Positions 25,637 through 34,452 of a stretch of DNA of 40,675 bases are shown here, piece after piece. Each line of letters opens with the position of its first letter. Within the stretch, counting starts at the first letter, position 1. Position numbers and translations under genes: made by a program. This stretch comes from Clostridia bacterium. GTDB taxonomy: Bacteria > Bacillota > Clostridia > UBA1212 > UBA1255. Below the pieces are notes generated by a model. It made no database searches and was not told the origin of the DNA. It worked only from the letters and a program-made list of their open reading frames with translations. The DNA lies in the NCBI GenBank assembly GCA_017560765.1, contig JAFZEI010000084.1, positions 1 to 40,675 of the forward strand, in the 5' to 3' direction.

Positions 25637-27043
25637 CTAAAAATTCATCAACTCCGCCAAATCCACTAACAAAATACTGTCATCAGACTTCGCTTCATTC
25701 AAAACAGCCTCTGTAAATCCGGATTTTGAGAAAAGCACATAATAAGAGTTCCTTCTGTTCGTACTAAATACATCTGCTTTTGCTTTCAAATTCTTCAATA
25801 CAGAAACATCCAGCTTCTCATTGCGCCATTTACACTCTCCGAAAAGATAATCTTTTCCGTCATTTGCAATTAAGTCAATTTCTTCCTGACTATGTGTTGC
25901 AGCATTGGTTCCCCACCATCTTCCGATAGAAGTATATAATATTGGCAGTTCTCCGCTCGCATTCTTCGCATTCAGATAATCCATGCAGACTTTTTCAAAA
26001 ACAAGCCCCATGTAACTGTAGTAATCCGGCTTAATTCGTTTCTCCCATACTGCCTGCTGTGCTCCTGTCTCAATCAATGTTCTGTTTGCAAACACATATC
26101 TATACCAGAAGCGAAACATAAAATCAGAAATACCATATATCGTTTTTCGGGAAGATTCCTTTTCTCCGAACGGTGTTTCTTTATGCAATATTCCAAGCTC
26201 ACACAAAGTTTTGATATATTTCAGGCATTTCGCCGAGTCCTCACCGATTTTAGTGGAAATCTCATTTGCCTTGGTATATCCGCTCGCAATCGCTTCAATT
26301 ATCGCACTGTATACGCCCGGCTCCTGCACCTCCTGGCGCAATAACAGCAAAGCTTCTTCATAAAGATAAGAGGTTACTTTCAGATATGCTCTCTTAATAT
26401 TTCCCTCAAAGCTTTCCTTCTCATTTATTTGCTGCAAATACAATGGAGTTCCGCCATATGCACCATACAGCATTAGCTTTTCCTCGTCAGAAAATCCAGT
26501 CATAAACTTGGAGCTTGTCTGATATCCAAAAGCTTTCATATGAAGTTGCGCCGTCCTTCTTCCAAAAAGAGGACTTTTTGAACCAAGTACTTCCTTCTCC
26601 ATAAATCCCATATAGCTTCCGCTTAGAATCAAAAACAGCTTTCTGCTTGTCAATTTATGGTCAATCAGATGCTGTAGTTCTGAAAGCAGTGCTCTATTCT
26701 TCTTTACAAGATATGGAAACTCATCAATAACCAGTACCAGTTTTTTCTCTCCCTGTCTTTCATCAATATAAGACAATGCATTAGTCCATGAAGAAAATGG
26801 CTCTAAATTATTTTCACCGTAAAACTGAAATACCAGCGATGAGAATTTTTCAAGATTTAACTTATCATTGCTCTGTTCAGCCGAATAGAATATTGCATCT
26901 TTATTCTTACAAAATTTGTTCAGCAGTGTTGTCTTACCTACACGTCTGCGACCATACAGTACAAATAATTGAAATCTGTCTTGTGAATATAATTCCTCTA
27001 AGTCTGCAAGTTCTTTTTCTCTACCAATAAATACCCTCTGCAC
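25637..27043 (-). CDS. ATPase of the archaeal-ATPase/DUF234 type with C-terminal PD-(D/E)XK-like domain
   Basis: A 468-residue protein. The ATPase domain (about 1-240) has Walker A YGRRRVGKTTL (K37) and Walker B LVIDEF (D107, E108). A winged-helix region (about 240-310) follows. The C-terminal domain (about 340-468) shows EEIDLIANDG and GECKW, giving D390, E403 and K405 of a PD-(D/E)XK nuclease-like site. Cellular function is unknown for the family; such genes are patchily distributed and often duplicated. The start is a GTG at 27043 with GGAG upstream. The leader holds a 27-bp palindrome. It converges on the CotH gene. Confidence 0.85.
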   Translation of the reverse strand: MQRVFIGREKELADLEELYSQDRFQLFVLYGRRRVGKTTLLNKFCKNKDAIFYSAEQSNDKLNLEKFSSLVFQFYGENNLEPFSSWTNALSYIDERQGEKKLVLVIDEFPYLVKKNRALLSELQHLIDHKLTSRKLFLILSGSYMGFMEKEVLGSKSPLFGRRTAQLHMKAFGYQTSSKFMTGFSDEEKLMLYGAYGGTPLYLQQINEKESFEGNIKRAYLKVTSYLYEEALLLLRQEVQEPGVYSAIIEAIASGYTKANEISTKIGEDSAKCLKYIKTLCELGILHKETPFGEKESSRKTIYGISDFMFRFWYRYVFANRTLIETGAQQAVWEKRIKPDYYSYMGLVFEKVCMDYLNAKNASGELPILYTSIGRWWGTNAATHSQEEIDLIANDGKDYLFGECKWRNEKLDVSVLKNLKAKADVFSTNRRNSYYVLFSKSGFTEAVLNEAKSDDSILLVDLAELMNF

Positions 27044-27059
27044 GAAACCGCTCCTTTTT

Positions 27060-27086
27060 AACTCAAAAGTAATTTACTTTAGAGTT
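27060..27086. promoter_or_regulatory. 27-bp palindrome in the leader of the ATPase gene
   Basis: Two 13-bp arms (27060-27072 AACTCAAAAGTAA and 27074-27086 TTACTTTAGAGTT) are complementary at 12 of 13 positions around one central T. It begins one base after the -10 box and so covers the transcript start. It could be a repressor operator, or a site bound by the encoded protein. Confidence 0.65.
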
Positions 27087-27087
27087 A

Positions 27088-27116
27088 ATTATGCATCATT
27101 CGTTACGTTTTGTCAA
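27088..27116 (-). promoter_or_regulatory. Promoter of the ATPase/DUF234 gene
   Basis: Minus-strand consensus TTGACA (27116-27111), a 17-bp spacer and CATAAT (27093-27088). The -35 box lies inside the last codons of the sortase gene. Confidence 0.65.
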
Positions 27117-27977
27117 TGTGATTCTATCTTTACCGTCCTCTTTTTTCTTTTGCTGCGTATCCTTCGTTGGTTCTCTGTACTTGACAAGCAAGTGAATAAG
27201 AAATATAAGGAGTATCGGTGCAGCAACAGCCGGTGTTACTATCAAAGGTTTAACACGAAATGCCTCGTTGGAGACATAAATAATCGGTTTTGCCTCAATT
27301 GTTTCAATTCTGACGCCCCGTACCAAAAGCCGATGTGTATTGATGCCGTAAGGTGTACAGGTAAACAAAGTGCAATAGTCACCGCCTTCAATGATCTGCA
27401 AATTTGAAATATCATTAGGTTCTATTACTTTTATAAAATCAACCTGATAGGTTAACACTTGATTCAATACGACAATTTGAAATGTATCGCCAATTTCCAT
27501 TCGGTCAAGGTCGGTAAACAGCTTTGAGCTGGGCAGCCCTCTATGAGCAGACATAATACTATGGGTGTTTTCACCGCCAATAGGCAAACTGCTACCCTCT
27601 AAATGACCTACACCTCTATTCAGCACTTCATCCGATGTACCATGGTAAATTGGAAGTTCCACACCAATGCGAGCAATTTTAAGATAACCGATCATATCAT
27701 TATCAGTTATGCACAGGGTATCGTAGTATCCCGGCACATTTTTATAATCCATCAACGGATAATTTGTTTCATATAGCGCCTTATTGTAAGCATAGGCACG
27801 TTCAAAAATAGCACTGTAGTCGTTTTCATCAAGATTATCCAAAACAGCTTCATAGTCAGTAATTGCTCTGCTTTGGGTTTTGCTGTTCCAAAAATCACTA
27901 AAGGCAGGATATAACAGAACGCAGATACCTACCAAAAAACCAATGGTTAAAAAGATTACTGTTTTATGTTTTCTCAT
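27096..27977 (-). CDS. srtC: Class C (pilus) sortase
   Basis: A 293-residue membrane-bound transpeptidase that joins pilin subunits by their LPXTG signals. It has an N-terminal membrane helix and a second helix near the C terminus (TPAVAAPILLIFLIHLLV), the two-helix layout of class C. Counted from the start chosen here, the catalytic residues are H145 (SAHRGL), C207 (TLFTCTPYG) and R216 (NTHRLLVRG). A classical DPW/DPF lid is not obvious. I chose the second ATG, which has AGGAG at six bases; the first ATG overlaps that site. It is the last gene of the pilus operon, separated from the pilin gene by a strong hairpin. Confidence 0.92.
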   Translation of the reverse strand: MRKHKTVIFLTIGFLVGICVLLYPAFSDFWNSKTQSRAITDYEAVLDNLDENDYSAIFERAYAYNKALYETNYPLMDYKNVPGYYDTLCITDNDMIGYLKIARIGVELPIYHGTSDEVLNRGVGHLEGSSLPIGGENTHSIMSAHRGLPSSKLFTDLDRMEIGDTFQIVVLNQVLTYQVDFIKVIEPNDISNLQIIEGGDYCTLFTCTPYGINTHRLLVRGVRIETIEAKPIIYVSNEAFRVKPLIVTPAVAAPILLIFLIHLLVKYREPTKDTQQKKKEDGKDRITLTKRNE

Positions 27978-28003
27978 AGGCATCTCCTTTCTGTTATAGT
28001 TTT

Positions 28004-28037
28004 AGTGGGAGGAAAGAAGATTTTCTCTCCTCCCACT
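28004..28037 (-). other. Intercistronic stem-loop between pilin and sortase genes
   Basis: Perfect 10-bp arms AGTGGGAGGA (28004-28013) and TCCTCCCACT (28028-28037). In the direction of transcription no T-run follows, so full termination is unlikely. It may stabilise the pilin message or lower sortase expression. Confidence 0.65.
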
Positions 28038-28062
28038 TAGCATCTTTTTATAAGTTTAAGAA

Positions 28063-29874
28063 TTAGTCGGTATAAACAGACATCTTCTTATGAGTAATTA
28101 GGAATACTGCGAAGCCGATAGCAAGCAGAGTACCGATAGTAATCAACCAGAATGTACCCATACCACCGGTAGATGGGAGCACAACGCCCTTGCTGTTGTG
28201 AACAACAGTATGGGTCAGGTCGTAGTTGATTTCATGGTGAACACCGTCGGTCTGCTGAATATTAGCAACGTTACCATTCTCGTCAGCAAAAATAATGAAA
28301 GAACGAATATCTTCACCTGCTTTGAACTCAACAGGCTGTGTTAAAGCATTATAGCCTGCAGGTGCCTCTACCTCCTTCAGGTAGTAGGATCCTTCCTTTA
28401 ATCCAAGGATAACCAACTTACCGTTTTCCTGAGAAACTACAAGGTTGTCCTGTTCAATAGGTTTGCCATCCTTATCCTTCAGATATTCTTCCAGATATGC
28501 CTCATACTTCTTACGGGAAGTCTCTTGCTTAAGACCACTGATTTTTTCAGCAACAGTGTTCAAGCTATCAACAATATACACACCCTTGACATCAGTAGGA
28601 ATCACATATACGGGCTCAGTGCAAGCTTCATCCTTAAACACACGGAACTTAGCACCGGCAAGATTTTCGCGAGTATTGATATCGTCCTTGAGCAAACCAA
28701 TACCGTAAACATATGTTACAACCTCATCGGGAGGAGTGGTAAGAGTTTCGTGCTCACTTGTCCAAGAAGCGTGAGCCTTATTGAATCGGTTGCCGTGGGA
28801 AGTGTCACCAATTGCAGCGTTAGCTTCTACAACTGCTCTATATTCGATTTCTACTGTAACGGGAGAATCAAACTTGGAATCAGAATTTTCGGGGAAGTTT
28901 ACAGAGTAAGCGGTAACATCGCCGGCAGCGTTAGTTACGTCACCGATAGTATGATTCTCAAGCCACGGAATAGTGATGCGGAACTTGTCATAGTCAAGAT
29001 GTACAAGATACCACTGTGCATCGTTACGGTCGCGGTCAGCTTCGGGAATATCTGACCAGTCACCAAAGAATTCCCAGTTATCCGTGTTAACACCGCCCTG
29101 AGAGAGATAATATCCTCTCTTAAGCTCTACACCGCCAACAGTTACTTTAAAGCTATTGAACTCGGCCCAGATGGCGTCGCCCTTTTCATCGTGGATTTGG
29201 TAGTACTTGATCTTGTTTTCACCATCGTAGTTTGTAGCCACAAAGGAGATCTTATAAGTAACTTCGTCAGCGATATTGGCGGAGTTGGAATCACCCCAAA
29301 TAGGGTTACCTTCTTCATCTACACCGATTTGAATCTGCTTTTCAAACTCGCCACCGGGCTTCTGGTTCTTATCGATCACGGAGACATCAGGTGTGTTGGA
29401 GTTGATGGTTACGGTAGTACCCAATGTGCTGGTGATCAAATAGTAGCCGTAAGGCAGGTTCTCAAATTTTACTTCATCGGAAGTTGCCTTAACGGGTTCA
29501 ACTGCGGTCTCGTATGTGCCGTTCTTTTCCAGTTCGGTCAGATACTTAATCAGCTCGCTGTCATTGACACCTTCTTTTTTGGTAACGGAGCCGGTGTTGG
29601 CATTGTACGTAAAGTAGGTGTTGTCAGCGGTACCATCAGCGCCGAACAGAGTAGCAAAGAACTGATTGTCTGTCTCGATGGAGTAGGAAACTGCGTTGGT
29701 ATTGCCATCAGCATCCTTGCTGATGCTTGCGTCGAAGATCTTGTAGAGTTCATAGGTTTCGTCGATGGTTGCGTTAGTGATGGTAATGGAGCCTTTGTTC
29801 TCTTCCGCAAAAGCGGTAATACCCAGAGAAAGAACCATTGCCAGAACCATAATGATTGATAAAAACTTTTTCAT
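28063..29874 (-). CDS. Major LPXTG pilin (SpaA/isopeptide-forming type)
   Basis: A 603-residue secreted pilus backbone candidate. A signal peptide (about 1-23, ending TAFAEE) is followed by an N-terminal strand domain (EKLY-like TYELYKIFDASI), a middle domain and a SpaA-type domain near YGIGLLKDDINTRENLAGAKFRVF. Another segment with SYYLKEVEAPAGYNAL contains the E-box glutamate used for intramolecular isopeptide bonds. The sorting signal is LPSTG (566-570), then a hydrophobic helix and a short tail. The ATG follows AAGGAAA. Composition is visibly richer in G+C than the flanking chromosome, which suggests transfer of the whole operon. Confidence 0.9.
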   Translation of the reverse strand: MKKFLSIIMVLAMVLSLGITAFAEENKGSITITNATIDETYELYKIFDASISKDADGNTNAVSYSIETDNQFFATLFGADGTADNTYFTYNANTGSVTKKEGVNDSELIKYLTELEKNGTYETAVEPVKATSDEVKFENLPYGYYLITSTLGTTVTINSNTPDVSVIDKNQKPGGEFEKQIQIGVDEEGNPIWGDSNSANIADEVTYKISFVATNYDGENKIKYYQIHDEKGDAIWAEFNSFKVTVGGVELKRGYYLSQGGVNTDNWEFFGDWSDIPEADRDRNDAQWYLVHLDYDKFRITIPWLENHTIGDVTNAAGDVTAYSVNFPENSDSKFDSPVTVEIEYRAVVEANAAIGDTSHGNRFNKAHASWTSEHETLTTPPDEVVTYVYGIGLLKDDINTRENLAGAKFRVFKDEACTEPVYVIPTDVKGVYIVDSLNTVAEKISGLKQETSRKKYEAYLEEYLKDKDGKPIEQDNLVVSQENGKLVILGLKEGSYYLKEVEAPAGYNALTQPVEFKAGEDIRSFIIFADENGNVANIQQTDGVHHEINYDLTHTVVHNSKGVVLPSTGGMGTFWLITIGTLLAIGFAVFLITHKKMSVYTD

Positions 29875-29963
29875 AATGATTTTCCTTTCTAAAAATAATT
29901 TTTGATATTAATTCAGAATCAGTCAGGCGCATAAAACAGATTTTTACGCCATTTTGAGAGGCC
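29875..29963 (-). other. Intergenic region between adhesin and pilin genes
   Basis: It holds the pilin ribosome binding site and an imperfect stem with GGCGTAAAA and a complementary arm near 29926-29952. No clear promoter was seen. Confidence 0.3.
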
Positions 29964-32900
29964 TTATTTGTTCAACCTCCTTCCATATCTGCGCCTCAAG
30001 CTGAATCCGTATACAAACGGGCCAAGCACAAGTGTTAGTCCGCATAGTATATAAATGGGGGTTCCAATGCCGCCGGTAGCCGGCAGATCCACATTGGCAG
30101 GCCAATTGACAATATCAATTAGACCTATCTTCTCAAATGGAATACGGACAGCCTCCGCATCTATCATAAGCTTGTTGCATTCAATGCAAGTATCGCTCGT
30201 ATTAATGCAGAAACAGAGCCAATACTTTGTATCATCCAGCTGATAGGCCGGTGGCGGTTGTATCTCCCGCAAATAGTAAAGAATATGTTCTTGCAAAAAT
30301 ATGCCTTCGATGATATTGGTTCGGAATGTCAGCTGGCCATTGGCATCTGTTACACCAGTGGTGATTAGACCACCTTGCGCATTGTAAAGACCAAATTTTG
30401 CTCCCGGAAGTGGTTTGCCGGTCATTGCGCAAGTCTTAAACATATCCACTGTAAAGCTTTTTGCAGCAATATTGATGTCCGCATATACCTTTTCTACACC
30501 GGTATCTTTCACCTCTCCACCCCACAAGGAAATGGATGCAGAGTTACTGTAACGTATACCTCCTGTGATCTGTTCCGGCAAAATTAAAGTAGTATCATAA
30601 TCTAGAATGTACATAACCGGTTGAGGCTTCAGAATCACGATGTTCAGTACATGTACCTTCTTGCCTGAGGTATCCGTTTGATGGCCTGTACCATCATAGG
30701 TAACGGTGTAGTCCACTCCCTGCTTAAGTACACTCGTGTGTCCGCTTGCATTTTCAGCTGTGATAACAAGCGAACCACTTACATAAGCAAGAGTATCGGT
30801 CATCTCATCGTGGATGGTCAGGGGTGCTCCGTTGGTCAACACTTTTTTTGCTTCGTTGACCGTGATTTTATAATGGGCAGTGTAGCCGTTAAAATCGTGA
30901 GTCAGCTGCTTTTCAAACAGGTTTGGAATGAGAACGGTTGCGTCGTCATAGTCCACCTGAACGGAGACGTTGCCGTCTGAAATATAGTAAAGCTGTGCAA
31001 GGTTGTTTACCTGATATCCCAAGGCACCGTACTTTTCGACCAAGGACATATCTGTGGTTTTGTAGACGAAAACAAAGGTCATATTCTGTGTTTCCGTCCA
31101 ACATTGACAGAAGCCGTTTGTCATATAGTTGCCGTCGTCATTTTTAAACCAATATTCTTCACAGCCTCCCCAATGACATGTCGAAGCAGTACATTGGCAA
31201 CGGCATAGGAGATTAATTGTGCGCGTAGCGGCAACGCCATCAGAAGTCCATGCAACATCCCAGGCAAACATATCTTGGGCTGTAGCATCCTGGACACGGG
31301 GGATTTGGATGGTCTGTCCGTTATAGGTAGCCAATACCGTTGCTAAATTGACGTCGTTATGAAGCCTGCCGATTGCCGTGCCTCCGCTGTCAAGCAATTT
31401 CATCTCGTCCATAATGAACCAAGAATATTCCGCCCTTTTACCCTCCGGCCGACCGGGAATGGTTGCCTGAAACTCCCACAAAAAGCCGCCGTCTGATGCA
31501 TCAGACAGGAAAGATCCTTCCTTATCAAGCTCGGCATCCACGGAGCCGTGAGTGAATTCGTTCCAACCCCATGCTGTCTGTCCATCTACAGTAACCTTGT
31601 TCTCATAGGCAAATGAGCCCGGGGTATTAAGCTTGGTTGGTGTGGAGGTATAGGAAACCATGTATTCCCATCCCTCGCTACCAAGAGTTATTTCTCCGCA
31701 GTAAATACATTCGGCGATTTGTGGAATCTTATAGGACCAGCCGTTTTCATCCCATATTAGGTGAGGGTCGGCGGTGGTGATAGTCCATGTGTGCCAGCTG
31801 CCGTCGGCAGCGGTAGCACCAATATTGATACCTGCATCCATATCCGATTGTGTATAGGTATGAGGTTTACCCCATTCCGGCAGCGAGACTTGGTCAGTAA
31901 GGATGCTTCCGGGAATCTGAGAATCGGCACGCCCCTTTATTAGTACATTCCAATTTAGTTTGCCGGTTTCAGCGTTGGAAGTACCCCACTTCGACAGCTC
32001 CGTGGGATATGTCTGCTGAGCAGGAGGTTCTACCTTGACGGTGATAAAACCGTCGAAATCAATTGGGTCTTTTTGCTCTTGGAAATGTATGCCCATTGTT
32101 GCACTAATGACAATATCAGTACGGCTGTTCATCTCGTCGTTGAATTCCATGGTAATCAGACCGGTATCAGTTACAATCCAGGTGCCAACCAACGTTCCGT
32201 CCTTCAGAATAAATTGTCCATTACCACCGTCTATCATCAGGCCGTTTGGAATCTGATATTGATATGTTCCCGGAAGGAAACCCTTGGGGCTATTGAATGT
32301 CAATGTCAACTTATAGCCCTCGTTAGCCTGAGCAATATAGTTCCCTTGAGCGTCCTTAGGTAGCTCCATATTGTTATGATCTAGCAGAGTGAAGAAATAG
32401 TTGCCGCCGTTTGCCTCAAGGTAAGGAATCAATTCTATGGTGGTGCGTGTGGTACGCATTGAAAACCTTCGCACAGGGACTTCTGTCTCCCCTTCGAAAA
32501 TCTGCACTACCGGTTTATTTGACATTTCCGTTTGATGCGGGATTTGAGTGTCGGGGTGTATGTCTCCTACCATGCCCCAGCCTATGATAGACGGATCTGT
32601 GAGCAATAGGATATCAGTTTTTACAGCATTTTCCACATTACCACGAACGACACAGAAGGTGGCATTACAGACCTCTGTTACGATACCCATCGTATTGTTG
32701 TTAAAAAATACAAGGTCGCCACTTTCGGGGAAATATTCTCCCACAGGAGCGAGTTTGCCTTGTTCATTCCACAACCGTGCCATAGATGCGGCACCGGAGC
32801 TCAATGGGTAAGCATCGCTTGCTCCTGCAAAGTGCAGGCAGAATGACACAAACATGGCAGACCACTCGTTATAGGGCGCTCCGTACCATGCTCCATAGCG

Positions 32901-33329
32901 TGTATAGCCGTGGCGTATTCCTGCGTTGTCCACCTGGAAGTTCTTTTCGCTTTCTGCATATCCCACCTGGGTTTTGGCAATATTCGCCAGATCCTTTTCC
33001 AACTGTCCCGTATAGGGATAATCTGCAAAAAAATTATGCCAATCTAAAAGCATTTCCGTATCTGCATTGGGATCGGAATAGCAGTCGGTAGTGTGAATAT
33101 GCTCCTGCTTTCCGCAAATCAGCGCAGTTCCTGACATACACTGATCGGTGTGTTTGTGTTCCTCAATGCCACAACCTGCGCTGTTTGCAATGGTAATACC
33201 TGTCATACGCAAGTTCCATGTAGTTGCAAGCGCAACGATGAGTGACAGAGATGTTAAAATAGCTACAGCAAACCACCACCGTCGTTTTTCAGTATTCAAT
33301 TGTAACAAGTATTGTTCAATGAAACTCAT
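29964..33329 (-). CDS. Large LPXTG pilus adhesin with degenerate CHAP/NlpC-like domain
   Basis: A 1121-residue protein, probably the pilus tip. A membrane or signal segment (about 19-37) is followed by a Cys/His-rich stretch with two CGxxEHxHTxxC units (about 53-83). An amidase-like domain follows (about 113-255), but the catalytic Cys position reads EWSAMF (S157) and the His position reads NTMGIV (T212), so peptidase activity is not expected. Long strand-rich domains and a SpaA-like domain (GKPLPGAKFGLYNAQGG) lead to LPATG (1082-1086), a hydrophobic helix and a basic tail. It is third in the operon, between the signal peptidase and the pilin genes. Confidence 0.88.
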   Translation of the reverse strand: MSFIEQYLLQLNTEKRRWWFAVAILTSLSLIVALATTWNLRMTGITIANSAGCGIEEHKHTDQCMSGTALICGKQEHIHTTDCYSDPNADTEMLLDWHNFFADYPYTGQLEKDLANIAKTQVGYAESEKNFQVDNAGIRHGYTRYGAWYGAPYNEWSAMFVSFCLHFAGASDAYPLSSGAASMARLWNEQGKLAPVGEYFPESGDLVFFNNNTMGIVTEVCNATFCVVRGNVENAVKTDILLLTDPSIIGWGMVGDIHPDTQIPHQTEMSNKPVVQIFEGETEVPVRRFSMRTTRTTIELIPYLEANGGNYFFTLLDHNNMELPKDAQGNYIAQANEGYKLTLTFNSPKGFLPGTYQYQIPNGLMIDGGNGQFILKDGTLVGTWIVTDTGLITMEFNDEMNSRTDIVISATMGIHFQEQKDPIDFDGFITVKVEPPAQQTYPTELSKWGTSNAETGKLNWNVLIKGRADSQIPGSILTDQVSLPEWGKPHTYTQSDMDAGINIGATAADGSWHTWTITTADPHLIWDENGWSYKIPQIAECIYCGEITLGSEGWEYMVSYTSTPTKLNTPGSFAYENKVTVDGQTAWGWNEFTHGSVDAELDKEGSFLSDASDGGFLWEFQATIPGRPEGKRAEYSWFIMDEMKLLDSGGTAIGRLHNDVNLATVLATYNGQTIQIPRVQDATAQDMFAWDVAWTSDGVAATRTINLLCRCQCTASTCHWGGCEEYWFKNDDGNYMTNGFCQCWTETQNMTFVFVYKTTDMSLVEKYGALGYQVNNLAQLYYISDGNVSVQVDYDDATVLIPNLFEKQLTHDFNGYTAHYKITVNEAKKVLTNGAPLTIHDEMTDTLAYVSGSLVITAENASGHTSVLKQGVDYTVTYDGTGHQTDTSGKKVHVLNIVILKPQPVMYILDYDTTLILPEQITGGIRYSNSASISLWGGEVKDTGVEKVYADINIAAKSFTVDMFKTCAMTGKPLPGAKFGLYNAQGGLITTGVTDANGQLTFRTNIIEGIFLQEHILYYLREIQPPPAYQLDDTKYWLCFCINTSDTCIECNKLMIDAEAVRIPFEKIGLIDIVNWPANVDLPATGGIGTPIYILCGLTLVLGPFVYGFSLRRRYGRRLNK

Positions 33330-33362
33330 AAACGCTTGTCCCTTTATAAATACACTATTTGT

Positions 33363-33944
33363 TTAAAAAAATTGTATGCTCTTAAACGGCCATACTCTAA
33401 AGAAAACTTTTCCGACAATCTGATCCTTTGGAATACATCCAATTACAGTATTACGAGAGTCGATAGAACTTTCTCTCATATCTCCTATTACAAAGTACTG
33501 CTCCTGAGGCACTTGAAAAGGAAACTCTAAATCACATTCTCCCAAGGCCTTATGTTCCACATAAGGTTCCTCCAATTTATCACCGTTGAGATATATGGTG
33601 CCATCAGTATCGAACTCAATCCAGTCACCGGGAAGACCGATAACACGTTTTATAAGAAGCTTGTTGTTCCATGTAAATCCGCAAAGATCGCCACGTTCAA
33701 AGCGTGTTGTTTTCGCAAGCAACACAATGTCACCGTTTGACAGAGTTGGCTCCATACTGGTGCCCTCAATTTGAAGAACCGGTAATATCAACGTTGCAAT
33801 CAGCACGGCAACGGCGGCCACAATCGTTAAAACGCATACTGTTCCGCGCAAGGCTTTTTTATAGGCTTTCTGTCGGCGATATCGTTTTCGTTCTGATTCA
33901 ACTTGACTTTTCGTAGGAAGAGATACTTCCATTTTATGTAACAT
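33363..33944 (-). CDS. lepB: Signal peptidase I, pilus-operon copy
   Basis: A 193-residue type I signal peptidase with one N-terminal membrane helix. Counted from the start used here, the nucleophile is S63 in EGTSMEPTL and the general base is K99 in LLIKRVIGLPGD; the conserved GDMRESSIDSR box follows. It cleaves signal peptides outside the membrane. Location inside a pilus operon suggests dedication to the pilins. I chose the ATG at 33944, which has AGGTG six bases upstream. A GTG at 33953 overlapping the previous stop has no ribosome binding site. Confidence 0.9.
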   Translation of the reverse strand: MLHKMEVSLPTKSQVESERKRYRRQKAYKKALRGTVCVLTIVAAVAVLIATLILPVLQIEGTSMEPTLSNGDIVLLAKTTRFERGDLCGFTWNNKLLIKRVIGLPGDWIEFDTDGTIYLNGDKLEEPYVEHKALGECDLEFPFQVPQEQYFVIGDMRESSIDSRNTVIGCIPKDQIVGKVFFRVWPFKSIQFF

Positions 33945-33949
33945 ATCTA

Positions 33950-34342
33950 TCACCTGTTATCCGAATGATTCTGTCTAAATTCTTTCATAAATTTTTCTAT
34001 CACAGAATCGTATTCGCCATGTGTTTTTTTTGCGCCCGCGATGATTGCTTCCGTTCTTGCCTGCGAAAGAATTCTCTGCTGCTCTGTTTCAGTTTCTTCA
34101 CGGATTGCTTTAATTTCATTCAAGCATTGCTCTGCAGCAGTCTGCGCACTACGAAGGCAGTCTTTAATTTCAAGGGCAGCTTCAGCAATATTGCCGGCGC
34201 TCTGCAAATAGAGCCGCTTGTCTTTGAGTTCACTTTCCAACGCTTGCTTTTCTTCGTTCACTTTGTCGAGTTGCAATTGAAGTTGGTAGATAATTTCAAT
34301 CAGCTGCGCTCTGCTGAGTCTTTTAAATTCCTTATCCGTCAT
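33950..34342 (-). CDS. Small coiled-coil protein at the head of the pilus operon
   Basis: A 130-residue soluble protein, mostly charged helix: MTDKEFKRLSRAQLIEII, then a coiled coil rich in Glu, Lys and Gln (about 18-45) and a second helix (AGNIAEAALEIKDCL...). Similar small proteins sit in front of signal peptidase and pilin genes in other Clostridia and are sometimes labelled DNA repair proteins, without evidence known to me. A regulatory or scaffolding role is a guess. It is the first gene after the repeat-bearing promoter, and its stop lies a few bases before the start of the signal peptidase gene. Confidence 0.75.
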   Translation of the reverse strand: MTDKEFKRLSRAQLIEIIYQLQLQLDKVNEEKQALESELKDKRLYLQSAGNIAEAALEIKDCLRSAQTAAEQCLNEIKAIREETETEQQRILSQARTEAIIAGAKKTHGEYDSVIEKFMKEFRQNHSDNR

Positions 34343-34384
34343 ATGCCGAGCCTACTTTCAAATACGAATTTATTTCGAATCTAT

Positions 34385-34390
34385 ATTCTA
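34385..34390 (-). promoter_or_regulatory. -10 box of the pilus operon
   Basis: Minus-strand TAGAAT, giving a start near 34378 and a leader of about 36 nt. The -35 position reads GAGTTT and is poor. The repeat array begins directly upstream, which suggests an activated promoter. Confidence 0.5.
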
Positions 34391-34400
34391 CCACATGCTC

Positions 34401-34452
34401 TCTTACAAAACTCTTACAAATTTCTTACAAGCCTCTTACAAGCCTCTTACAA
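34401..34452 (-). promoter_or_regulatory. Five-copy 11-bp-period direct repeat (response-regulator-type sites)
   Basis: Five perfect copies of TTGTAAGA (plus strand TCTTACAA) start at 34401, 34412, 34423, 34434 and 34445, each exactly 11 bp from the next. The spacing equals about one helical turn, as in direct-repeat sites of OmpR/PhoB-family regulators (for example TGTWAH-N5-TGTWAH of WalR). The array ends next to the -10 box of the pilus operon. Confidence 0.75.

Noticed and set aside
29191-29859. 222-codon plus-strand open frame opposite the pilin gene
   Set aside because: Antisense shadow of a clear pilin gene with signal peptide and LPSTG. No plausible ribosome binding site, and low-complexity Val/Gly-rich composition.
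34401-34452. Repeat array as a CRISPR
   Set aside because: The repeats are 8 bp with 3-bp gaps; there are no spacers and no cas genes.
34401-34452. Repeat array as replication iterons
   Set aside because: No replication initiator gene or AT-rich origin layout is nearby, and the array abuts a promoter.
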